From: Stropharia rugosoannulata
Taxonomy: Eukaryota; Basidiomycota; Agaricomycetes; Agaricales; Strophariaceae
Direction of reading: 5' to 3'
Assembly: GCA_028532985.1 (NCBI GenBank)
Contig: JANCIK010000003.1
Span: 2,552,001-2,616,000 of the forward strand
DNA length: 64,000 bases
Shown here: positions 1 to 8,572 of the stretch, piece after piece
Position numbering within the stretch: position 1 is the first letter of the stretch
Layout of the letters: the number at the start of each line of letters is the position of its first letter
The notes under the pieces: generated by a model
Seen by the model: only the letters and a program-made list of their open reading frames with translations
Told to the model about the DNA's origin: nothing
Database searches by the model: none
Position numbers and translations under genes: made by a program

Positions 1-3000
1 GATCTTCTATTCGACTCCCAAAACACGCTACGTAGCGCCAAACACTTGCCTCAGGGATCGAAGGGCTAGCCCGCCACGCTACGGAATGTCATTCCGCCCC
101 TCCATATCACATATGCCGCCACCCAACCCGGGGTTACTTCCCGAAAACCAAATACACACCTAATTCCTACTTAGTCTGTTCCTTAGACCCTTTCAGATCA
201 GCATTTTACAGGGACAGTTGTCGGGACGGCGCCGGGCGCAGGGCTTGATTTCACGAGGTCTTGGCTGTGGGCGGCGGCAGCACCAATGCCTGTGAATGGC
301 AAGCGACGCCACAACGGGCTAGCCTTATGCTTGATTCGTGCTAGTGCGGCGACCTGGAAATCGAGTGGGAACTTACAGGTCGTTTCGGACGTTGTATGTT
401 GTGGGGACAGTCGAAGATTGGATTCGGAAACATAATGAAAAAACATCATCCGTCCGCAAATAAGTTGTGCGGTACGGATGTGAGGGATATGTGGCGTTCA
501 TTTTTCTGTCGCGTCGGGAACGTTGCTATGAGAATATGTATGTTATCATTTTGCGGTCTCACGTTGGGGTGCAACCTGGCGCAACTTATCTGCGAATGAA
601 TTGAAAGTCGCGACGCGTCAGTGTCTACATCTCCATTAGGAACAAGTGGGTGCCCCGCCTCGGAACCTGTCAGAAGCAAAAGACCGAACAGCAGGACACA
701 AACCCCCATTGTTTTCACCGGCCAACGAACGCCTGAGATCCTGGACTAGCCTGCGGCACGCGCGCGCGTCGATTCGTTGCCGTGCCTTCTATTTCCAAGT
801 ACGCCTGATCAAGACTAGCGAATATTCTTTGTATACTGAAATCCAAAGCTAGGTCTGCTCCATTGGGCACTGCATGTTGTACAAAGTTGGCGTTAGGCAA
901 GACGGCAAAGAATTAACTCATAACAGAAGAGAGAAGTTAGTGGAAAGGAATCAGGCTGCTGAAAATGTTTGTCCCGTACGTCCTTCTTTCACCATGCGGC
1001 ATGTACTATTGCCATTATTGATCCCCCAGATCTTCGCAGCAGTTATTTTCCATCCACTGTCAAATCTCTTCAAGAACAGTGGGATTTGGGCAACTTGCGC
1101 CAGCGGGAGGCTCACCTGCTCAGCTTATAGCATATCTTCTCCCTCGTGTTCCCCATTGTTCCACCGTTGATCTTGCAGTCCTGAACAGGTTCATTGGCGC
1201 TTGACCACTTGGTCTGGAATTCGAATTCGAACGGAATGCCCAGAAGTTCACGCTACCTTCCTATGTCCATGTTACGCACGATCCAGCCGGAACTCGTTCT
1301 GTGCGGGAGCGCTTCTTCAAATTTCCGGTGATTCACCTATCCTGCGGCGTCCTATGAGTCTTGCCGTGGTCAGCACATGAACAAAGTTATAGTGAAGCAG
1401 AGCAGAAGTCGTCACCCGCATTGGGGTATGCCGTATACCTGCGCGACGCTCGTACAGACCCATATACTGAGTGCATTGTCCCGCAGATCAGCTTCGAGTC
1501 GGGCCTTGAACTTAAATTTCCTTCTTCATCTCTTCCGTCCGACTGTCCTTCAATATGCTTCATTTTTCCATCCGTCCGCCTGTCTCATTGCCCACTGCCC
1601 CAGTCGACGTCCACATCCGTGTTCTAATCCATACCCCCTGTCTTCTTTCTTCCTCGCGCAGGCGGCAGGTCCGTACTTCGATGCAACTAACTCAAAAGCA
1701 TCGCAATGAGTGTAATAAACACGTTATGCCGACCGCGTACTTGGAAAAGGAAGCTTCCTGGACGAGTAAAGTAGGCAATGATGTGCTTGCTTTACTTGAA
1801 GCTTACGGGCATGACATTCTAGGTGCGCAGTGCGTTGATACTACACGTAAACGCAGAAGAGGTCGGAGTCAGATGCAGAAGTGGACGCGCGTACTGCTGC
1901 GGCGCATAGTCTGATCATTGTCGCGCTGAACACCCGGACTTCTCACCGCCCTGTCGTGGTCCGTGTTCTGTGCGTCATCCCATGGCTGTGCGTTCCAATT
2001 ATGTGTGTGTGTAGCTCAAATAGGAAGTGGACGCGGATTGCCTTAGTCTAAATGGACGCACGCGACTTCTTCGATCAATCCTCGTTATCAAATATTCAAT
2101 AGAGGTGCACACGAGTGCCACATCGGGTATAACAGTGTATGAGGATGATTCAGGAATCAAATGCATGTACTAAGTACACGAAATATTCAGATAATCAATT
2201 ACATACCTAGCTGCCTACCTTGCGTCCAAGTTGTTTACGTCGACCGATGCACCGCTACTCATGATCTTCCCCGCGTATCGTTATGACTTACTTCGAGCAT
2301 AACCCAGGCTTCGCGAAAGGCTCCCAACCTAATTTGCGTACTACGTGAATCCTCAGTGCTCACACGATACCGAATTCAGAGTACATACATACATAATACT
2401 TATGTTAACTTCCCCCTTGCTTCCCCCCTTGAGAACTTACGCAACGCCCAAAAAAGTCAAGTACATACATAGATATTAGACAGCCCTCTGACCCCGAGCC
2501 GGCGGATCAGACTGACGCACCGCACGGAGGTCCGACTTGGGTCCGACAGTCGACATCTTGACAAATGACAATAATGGAGACGCGTGCAGCGTGGGTATGG
2601 GCCGGATCAGACGTTCGACGGAGCGCTGGCGGGTGGACTTCCCAACGACCAGTCTGTCGGCCACGGTCACTGTGCTTCAGGTCAATCGCAGTAAATACTT
2701 ACATACACACACAGCATACAGACTCTACAAATTACACGCTTGCCAGATATGACTTCATGCTCAGAAAACTGAATACGTAAACGAAATTGGGTGAGGTGAC
2801 CGGGTCACGGTACCGTGCCACAGGAAAATACGCGCGCCTTCAGCGAGAGAGCGACTAGAGCACCTTCTTCTATATCCTAACTTCATTTTTCAGAAATAGC
2901 CTGGAAGCTATCAATGCAGAACCGCAAGTGACATACTGCGCGGTCTGTTATATGAACAGTACAATTAGAGATACTTAGTACACCTTGCCTGCAATGCAAT

Positions 3001-3134
3001 TGGGGGGCGCGAGCGCATAAAGTCAACGCGTCCGCACAGAAACCAAAAAAAACAAGATGCATAAAGTAACACAGTATATACACACAACAACAACAACAGC
3101 AAAAAAAGGGGTATCAAATAACACATAATACACA
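1..3134. other. Gene-poor left flank
   Basis: No convincing gene was found in these three kilobases. Open frames are short, mutually overlapping and lack any family signature or consistent splice pattern. There are short tetranucleotide runs of the acat type around 2382-2396, 2461-2470 and 2700, and a perfect 12-base palindrome at 26-37. One frame from about 1070 to 1627 is interrupted by only two stops (at 1202 and 1355) and reads somewhat like protein, but I cannot place it in a family. The last part, up to 3134, should hold the 3' untranslated region of the PXA gene on the minus strand. Confidence 0.5.
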
Positions 3135-4499
3135 CTACGCCCCACCCGCCAGCTCAGGAAAGACAGCCACCAGCAGACGGTCGAGAACAAACACCGCAAG
3201 GCGCATATTACACTTTTGGTCGCTCAGCACCTCCAGTGCCTGATCGATAGTATCGTCCGGGTCGGGGCCGAGGAGGACTGGGGTGAGGACGTGGTCGAGC
3301 AAAAGGGGGCGCGGGCGGAGGGCAGCGACGAGTCTTGCGCGCAGGGCGGCCTGCTCCTCGGGGGTCGGCTCGAGCGGGGGCGGGCCGGGGTAGCCGTTGG
3401 GAAACAGAGCGCGCTTGGAGGCGCGCAGCAACGTGAGGATGCGGGCGTTGTCGAAGGCGGCGGCGAGCAGGGCGGGGAGGAGACGGTCGAGGGCGGGTGC
3501 GAAGATGGCTGCGACGACGGCGAGGGCGTGGAAGAGGGCGGCGGAGGCGAGGCGAGTGGGGGCGCTGATGAGGGTGGAGAACAGGAGGAGGGGTCCGGCG
3601 GCGTAGTACGCCTCAACGGGAGATGCAGTGGGCAGGGCAGTGGGCGGCGAGTCTGTGGAGGAGGTGGAGGAGCGGATGGAGGGCGCGGAGTATATGGAGG
3701 GCGTTGGTGGCGGGCCGGGTTGTTCCGACTGGGGTGGCGGAAGGGGTGTTGGAGGAGACGGGGGCGGAGCAGCATTTATGAGGCGCAGGGCGTGCTTGTA
3801 TGCGTTGATAAGAGCGAGGCAGGAGGAAGAGAAGGCCTGAAGGGCGGAGAGGGCGAGGACAATGAGGGTGGATTGGGGCGGAGGCAGCTTGGGAGGGGCA
3901 GGGTCTGGGAGGAGGTCGAGGATAGAGGAGTAGATGAACCAGGGCTGGGTGAGCTTTGGGAGGATGTCGTCGAGGAGGAGCTTGAGGGTGACCTCGCGGA
4001 GGATGAGGCGCTCTGGGTCTGGAGCGTAGTCGTCGTCGGGGAGAGAGAGGGCGAGGACGCGGTCGATTAGGTGGCGGTAGTACTCGCGGTCGGGGGTGCC
4101 GTCTGGTGCGAGGGCGATGTGGGGCTGGAGGGCGGCGAAGAGGACGGGGAGCGGGGCTGCGCCGCCAGCTGCGTAGGCTGTGTTGAGCTTTGTGGCAGCG
4201 TTGCGGTAGTCTGCGCAGTGCTGAGTGAGGAGGGCAGGGAGGTCAGTGAGGAGGAGGGGTGCGAGGAGGGGCGGGCGGAGGCGGGCGTGGAGGACGCGGA
4301 TGAGATGTGCGACGATGGTGGTGATGTGGGGGAGCAGGTCGCGGTCGTAGCGGGTCATGCGTGCCCACCAGGGGGAGACGTAGGCGCGGAGGGCGAGTGC
4401 GACGAGTTCATAGAGCTCTGCGGTGATCTCTGCGTCGTCAACGAGGGCGGGCGGGGCGGCTGCATGGAAGAGCAGGCGGCTGGCGAGCGAGGGAGCCAT
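3135..4499 (-). CDS. PXA-domain protein (sorting-nexin-associated domain)
   Basis: An uninterrupted frame of 454 codons. The first ~200 residues look like a PXA (PX-associated) domain: an early helix with the aromatic run VSPWW followed by RYDRDLLPH, and a closing segment ILREVTLKLLLDDILPKL then PWFIYSSIL. PXA domains are found in sorting nexins of the SNX13/14/25 (fungal Mdm1-like) type, which work at membrane contact sites; here no PX, RGS or nexin-C domain follows, so it is a stand-alone PXA protein. The second half has a hydrophobic stretch, then a Pro/Ser-rich linker (about residues 245-300), then an Ala/Leu-rich helical region that could associate with membranes. Codons end strongly in G or C, as in the next three genes. 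I start at the Met at 4499; no upstream ATG in frame is available. It is divergent from the small membrane-protein gene, with about 60 bases between start codons. Domain call fairly sure; cellular role inferred. Confidence 0.75.
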   Translation of the reverse strand: MAPSLASRLLFHAAAPPALVDDAEITAELYELVALALRAYVSPWWARMTRYDRDLLPHITTIVAHLIRVLHARLRPPLLAPLLLTDLPALLTQHCADYRNAATKLNTAYAAGGAAPLPVLFAALQPHIALAPDGTPDREYYRHLIDRVLALSLPDDDYAPDPERLILREVTLKLLLDDILPKLTQPWFIYSSILDLLPDPAPPKLPPPQSTLIVLALSALQAFSSSCLALINAYKHALRLINAAPPPSPPTPLPPPQSEQPGPPPTPSIYSAPSIRSSTSSTDSPPTALPTASPVEAYYAAGPLLLFSTLISAPTRLASAALFHALAVVAAIFAPALDRLLPALLAAAFDNARILTLLRASKRALFPNGYPGPPPLEPTPEEQAALRARLVAALRPRPLLLDHVLTPVLLGPDPDDTIDQALEVLSDQKCNMRLAVFVLDRLLVAVFPELAGGA

Positions 4500-4558
4500 C
4501 GGGCGTGCCAAGCCCCAGCTCGCCCCTCTTGTCTGCCCACGTGACCGCCCTGCCCGCT
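4500..4558. promoter_or_regulatory. Very short bidirectional promoter region
   Basis: Only about 60 bases (or 104, if the second Met at 4604 is the true start) separate the start codons of the divergent PXA gene (-) and small membrane-protein gene (+). A TATA-like run (tatgtatat, 4557-4565) overlaps the first possible plus-strand start, which favours the later Met. No other element was recognised. Both transcripts must share or overlap their control sequences here. Confidence 0.4.
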
Positions 4559-5125
4559 ATGTATATCTTGCGCGCCCAATCCAGGGCAGCCCCATCGGAT
4601 CCCATGCTCGCCCGCGGCATCCTTGTCCTCGTCGTCGTTGTCGCCGTCGCCGTCGCCCTTGCCCTTGCGTTCGCGCTCTCCACGCTCCTTCGCCGCCGCC
4701 GCACCGCCGCCTGCCCCGCGCCGCTCCCGCCGGTGCAGGGCCTCGCACACCACCGCAAGCGCGGCTACCCACACTCCTTGTCCGTCCCCGCGCCCGCCTT
4801 CCACCTCCCTCACCGGCCCGCCTCGGCGTCCTCCCTCGCGTCGTCCCAGGACTCGGCGGCCACGCCCACGTCCCACAAGTCGCGCCGCCCGCTCTCCATC
4901 GCCTCCCACAGCACCCTCTCCGCCCCCCGCCAGAGCACCCTCCGTGGCACCCCCCACGGCCCCCACTCCCAGCTCCACATCGTCCTCCCCGCGCCCCTCC
5001 ACGCACCCACAACTGACAAGACCGAGAACCGCAAGAGCTCCGCTGACCAATGGCTCGCAGCCGCCCTGCGCGGTACGTGTCCCTCTTCCCGCCTGCGCGT
5101 CTCGCTAATCGTCTCATCAGAGTAA
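4559..5125 (+). CDS. Small single-pass membrane protein, function unknown
   Basis: Two exons, 4559-5072 and 5121-5125, joined across a 48-base intron (gtacgtgt donor, cgctaatc branch-like site, tcatcag acceptor). The second exon adds only a Glu codon and TAA. The intron is a multiple of three without an in-frame stop, so an unspliced message would still give a protein, 16 residues longer. The likely start may be the inner Met at 4604, which puts a transmembrane segment at the very N-terminus: a Val/Ala/Leu run of about 25 residues followed by RRRR. The rest (about 125 residues) is Pro/Ser/His-rich and looks disordered, with a hydrophobic patch LHIVLPAPLHAP near the end. Strong G/C-ending codon bias supports that it is translated. 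Only 23 bases separate its stop from the next gene's first ATG. I do not recognise a family. Confidence 0.6.
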   Translation: MYILRAQSRAAPSDPMLARGILVLVVVVAVAVALALAFALSTLLRRRRTAACPAPLPPVQGLAHHRKRGYPHSLSVPAPAFHLPHRPASASSLASSQDSAATPTSHKSRRPLSIASHSTLSAPRQSTLRGTPHGPHSQLHIVLPAPLHAPTTDKTENRKSSADQWLAAALRGTCPSSRLRVSLIVSSE

Positions 5126-5148
5126 CCTTGTTACCCTAATTTGATGTC

Positions 5149-5964
5149 ATGTCACCTGACCCTCCTTCATCTCCCACCACCATGGCCTCCCACCACCAGC
5201 CCGCACACCCGCCCCAGCTCGTCTCCTTCCCCACCACAGACGCACTCGTCGCCACCCTCGCCGCCTATGTCGCAAAGGCCCAGAAGGACGCCATCGACAA
5301 AAAGGGCCGCTTCACCGTAGCCCTCTCCGGCGGCTCCCTCCCCACCATGCTCGCAGGCCTTATCGCCCTCCCAAACATAAAGTGGGCCCACTGGCACGTC
5401 TTTTACGTCGACGAGCGCCTTGTCCCCCTCGACCACCCAGACTCAAACCACCGCGCCTGCACAGACGCCCTCTTCGCCCACGTCCCCATCCCCACAGACA
5501 ACATCCACTCCATCGACCCCGCCCTCCTCCACGACCCAGAGGAGCTCGCAGACGCCTACGAAAAGACCCTCATCGCCGCCTTTGCTCAGAAGGACGCTGC
5601 CCGCTTCCCCGTCTTCGACCTCGTCCTCCTCGGCATGGGCCCAGACGGCCACACCGCCTCCCTCTTCCCCGGCCATCCCCTCCTCGCAGAGGAAGATCGC
5701 TGGGTCGCTCCCATCACAGACTCTCCCAAGCCGCCCCCGCTTCGCATCACCCTCACCTACCCCGTCCTTAACCACGCTGCCCGCGTCGTCTTTGTCGCCG
5801 CCGGCGCTGGCAAGCAGGACATGCTCCGTCGCGTCCTCGACACACCCGAGGAGGGCCTCCCCGCAGCCCGCGTCCGCCCCGCCTTCCCCGGCCACCTCCT
5901 CTGGTTCGTCGACGACGCCGCCGCTGTACAGACCCAGTACCCTAGGACAGAGCTCAAGCTGTAG
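5149..5964 (+). CDS. pgl: 6-phosphogluconolactonase
   Basis: Hydrolyses 6-phosphoglucono-delta-lactone to 6-phosphogluconate, the second step of the oxidative pentose-phosphate pathway, in the cytosol. Single exon, 271 codons. Family signatures are clear: FTVALSGGSLP (sugar-phosphate-binding loop), HVFYVDERLVPLDHPDSN, and the GMGPDGHTASLFPGHP active-site stretch, ending in RVVFVAAGAGKQDML. It covers the whole family length. The Met at 5182 lies in a much better initiation context (ccaccATGG) and gives a 260-residue protein with a normal N-terminus, so initiation there is quite possible; I report the longer frame. The gene for the next enzyme, 6-phosphogluconate dehydrogenase, lies at 21611-23507 on the other strand. 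Codons are strongly C-ending. Confidence 0.95.
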   Translation: MSPDPPSSPTTMASHHQPAHPPQLVSFPTTDALVATLAAYVAKAQKDAIDKKGRFTVALSGGSLPTMLAGLIALPNIKWAHWHVFYVDERLVPLDHPDSNHRACTDALFAHVPIPTDNIHSIDPALLHDPEELADAYEKTLIAAFAQKDAARFPVFDLVLLGMGPDGHTASLFPGHPLLAEEDRWVAPITDSPKPPPLRITLTYPVLNHAARVVFVAAGAGKQDMLRRVLDTPEEGLPAARVRPAFPGHLLWFVDDAAAVQTQYPRTELKL

Positions 5965-6343
5965 TGTAGTGTATTTTTGAGACATCGTAATCGCAATCGT
6001 TATCTAAGCGGCTGTCTTTGCGTGCCTGATTGGCGTTTGAGAGATACATGTAAGCTATGTACTCTAGTGCGGGACCGTGCGCAATACGAGATCGGTAAGT
6101 ACGTTACGTGCGTGCGTATGTACGTGATTCGAAGCGGCCGGTTGGCAGCGGCGTACAATAGAAATCAAGTACTTGGGTCGACTGTCGTGGTGTTGTCCCA
6201 CATCGTCCTCTTTTCCCCTTGCTGCACCCGCCCTCGGTGCACCCACGCACTCCGCCCTCTACTCACTCACGCGTCTCACTTGCTCCACCAACCCCATTCA
6301 CGTACGCACGCCAACCAGCCAGCCAGCAGCGGATGAGCTGAGG
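5965..6343. other. Intergenic, PGL 3' to AP-1 sigma 5'
   Basis: Contains the expected 3' untranslated region of the lactonase gene and the promoter and leader of the AP-1 sigma gene. The second half (6180-6330) is pyrimidine-rich with repeated ccagccagccagc-like units just before the start codon. No gene was recognised. Confidence 0.5.
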
Positions 6344-8272
6344 ATGATAAGCTACGTGCTGCTCGTGTCCAAGCAAGGTGGGTCTCTCTTGTTCCTCTTG
6401 TTCCTCTTGTTCTTTTTGTTGTCCGCCTTGTGAGGTGGCTGGATCTGCGTCTGCGTCGGGGGTTGTGCCTGAGATTCAGGAAGGGAGGGCTTGTGGGTTC
6501 CTGATGCAAGGCTGGTTCTCAGCGAAGGGTGTCCACCATCCGTCGGCGACCTTGTCTGGCGGTCTTGCTGCGTATGCTTTCCCAAAAGTCCTCCCTCCCT
6601 CCAGCTCGCTTGCTCCTCCTTGGTCGTCCTTGTCCTTTCCGACCTTTACCCGTACCGTTTCTTGTTCTTGTTCGCTGAGTGACACCACCCGTTTAACACA
6701 CTATTTACTTACTTACTTTTCTTTCAACCTCCCCGCCCGCCCGATCACGATCACGATCACCGTTCAATACCAATACCAATATCAATATTACCACTACCTA
6801 TTCGCCATTGGCACCACCACCACCGTTTCTTGCAATGCCGTGGGATGTACGATGCCGATCCCGAATTCGATGCGATACCGATACCGATACCGCGCTGCCT
6901 TGTCAATCTCCTGTTCGTGCGACACAATACGATTCACGACAATACGATGTTCCGACATCATACGACGCGATGCGACGATACGATGCGACACAACAACAAC
7001 AACGTCACGACTCACGACGCCACCGCGCACGCACACGCACAGGCGCTGTACGCCTCGCCAAGTGGTTCGTGCCGCTGCCCGCCGCGGCCAAGGCCAAGAT
7101 CGTCCGCGACGTCGCGGCCATCGCGCTCGCCCGCCGCGCGCGCATGTGCAATATCATCGAGTACAAAGGTGCGTGCGCCCGCCTACCCCTCCTGCCCCTC
7201 CCTGGCGTTGCGCCTTTCTTGCATTTGGTTAATGTTGATGCAACTGTTGCGTCTTTGGGTTTGGGTGGTTAGACCGCAAGGTGCGTTTAACCTGCTGCCG
7301 GTGCCCCCTTTTGGTGAATGATGGGCGCTTATTTGTGCATGATCTCTATATTCTCTCCGACATCGCGTCGCATAACAAACCGAACCACGCACACCGCTCG
7401 CATGAAAACGAAAACGAAAACAAAACAAAAACAAAAACAACCACTCTGCTAAACGTCCATACACACCATGCACATGACACGGCGGGCGGATAAACATTGA
7501 ACGCACGGCAGATCGTGTACCGCCGGTACGCGTCGCTCTTCTTCGTGTGCGAGGTATGCGCGTCCGACAACGAGCTGCTCGTTCTCGAGCTCCTCCACCG
7601 CTTCGTCGAGGTCCTCGACCAGTATTTCGGCAATGTGCGTCCTCTCTCCCTTTTTTTTTATTTTCCCCTTCCCCTTCCCTTCCCATTCCGCTTTTTTTTT
7701 TGGTACCCCGCTTCCATCCCCTATTATTCGCCCGTCCCGACTCCTCACTTTGTCCCTTGATCATCATCATCAATTTAATTCATGTCATATATGTAATTAA
7801 TCAATCACCCCCGCTCCTACATTTCGTTCTGCCGTATCCTACACGATCCGCTGATTAATTAATCGCCCTCCCCCCTTCCTCATCCGCCCTCTAACAGGTC
7901 TGCGAGCTCGACCTGTGCGTCTGTCCACCTCCTATCCGTATTCTCTGCGCACCTCGCTGAGCATCCCTCCTCCCATTAAAAAAAACTATCTTATTACATA
8001 CGATATGGTATGATTTCAAATGGATCGTGCGGCCGCGCAGGATATTCAACTTTGAAAAAGCGTACGCGGTGCGTCTCTCTTACTTTCGTACTATGTAACG
8101 CTCCGCTGACTGATACCGAACCGACCTGTGACAGATCCTCGACGAGCTCGTCGTGGCCGGCGAGATCCAGGAGACGTCGCGCAAGGAGGTGCTCGACATC
8201 GTGCACGCGGCCGACGTCTCCGAGAAGCACGAGTTTTTACAGAAGGCGCTCGAGGAGTCGGGGTATATCTGA
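6344..8272 (+). CDS. APS1: AP-1 clathrin adaptor complex, sigma subunit
   Basis: Small (sigma) subunit of the AP-1 adaptor, which packs cargo into clathrin coats at the trans-Golgi and endosomes. I join seven exons: 6344-6377, 7043-7168, 7273-7280, 7512-7634, 7898-7914, 8041-8068 and 8135-8272, giving 157 residues, the family's normal length. The frame stays open across all joins and yields MISYVLLVSKQG, RLAKWF, YRRYASLFF, DNELL.LELLHRFVEVLDQYFGN, then VCELDLIFNFEKAYAILDE and a C-terminus ending in EESGYI. The MCNIIEY and DNELLVLELLHR segments resemble AP-1 more than AP-2 or AP-3 sigma. Exons of 8, 17 and 28 bases are unusual, and intron 1 is 665 bases long, far above its neighbours, and filled with short tandem repeats. 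Codons are G/C-ending. Confidence 0.93.
6378..7042 (+). repeat. Tandem-repeat mosaic inside AP-1 sigma intron 1
   Basis: The 665-base first intron holds several short tandem repeats one after another: ttgttcctc units near 6387-6425, gatcac units at 6743-6760, ccaata units at 6766-6790, cgatac units at 6874-6891, gatgcgac/gatac units at 6967-6988 and a caa run at 6989-7002. These are directly visible. They explain the length of this intron and why open frames across it are spurious. Confidence 0.75.
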
Positions 8273-8572
8273 CATGCATGGTCTACGACACCAGATACCA
8301 GCGAGGCGGAGTTGATTGGTTTGCGGTTTATTTCTTGCATTTCTTTTTTGGATATCTTGTAGACCATCTAGAATGAACGATCTGCATGTGCTATACCTAT
8401 ATTTATTTACGCTCAAGAAATTAACTGTTGCTACATGTGTTGTGAAGAAGGGAGGCGATGATGGTACATGGAGGTGTAGATCTGCAGTGGCTATGGTACA
8501 ATAGATGAGAATGATGGCCAAGATAATGGTACAATACTCAGTTCAGTGGACGTGAGGTTGGGAAGAAGAATG

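Noticed and set aside
3216..4070. Long plus-strand open frame (284 codons, Gly/Glu/Arg-rich) opposite the PXA gene
   Set aside because: Shadow of a very GC-rich antisense gene: repetitive Gly/Glu/Arg composition, no family features, and the minus-strand frame reads as a PXA protein.
4355..5117. Several minus- and plus-strand open frames overlapping the small membrane-protein gene
   Set aside because: All are Arg/Gly- or Pro/Ser-rich shadows produced by GC-rich sequence; only the frame with the membrane segment has a sensible splice and codon bias.
5073..5217. Splicing that would fuse the small membrane protein to the 6-phosphogluconolactonase
   Set aside because: I tried the acceptors between 5120 and 5217; none joins in frame without a stop, so two separate proteins are more likely.
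5382..5985. Alternative frames over the 6-phosphogluconolactonase gene
   Set aside because: Arg/Pro- or Ser/Thr/Pro-rich shadows of a single-exon gene with strong codon bias.
7183..7773. Minus-strand frame of 196 codons over the AP-1 sigma introns
   Set aside because: Lies across introns and tandem repeats of a conserved plus-strand gene; composition is low-complexity basic.
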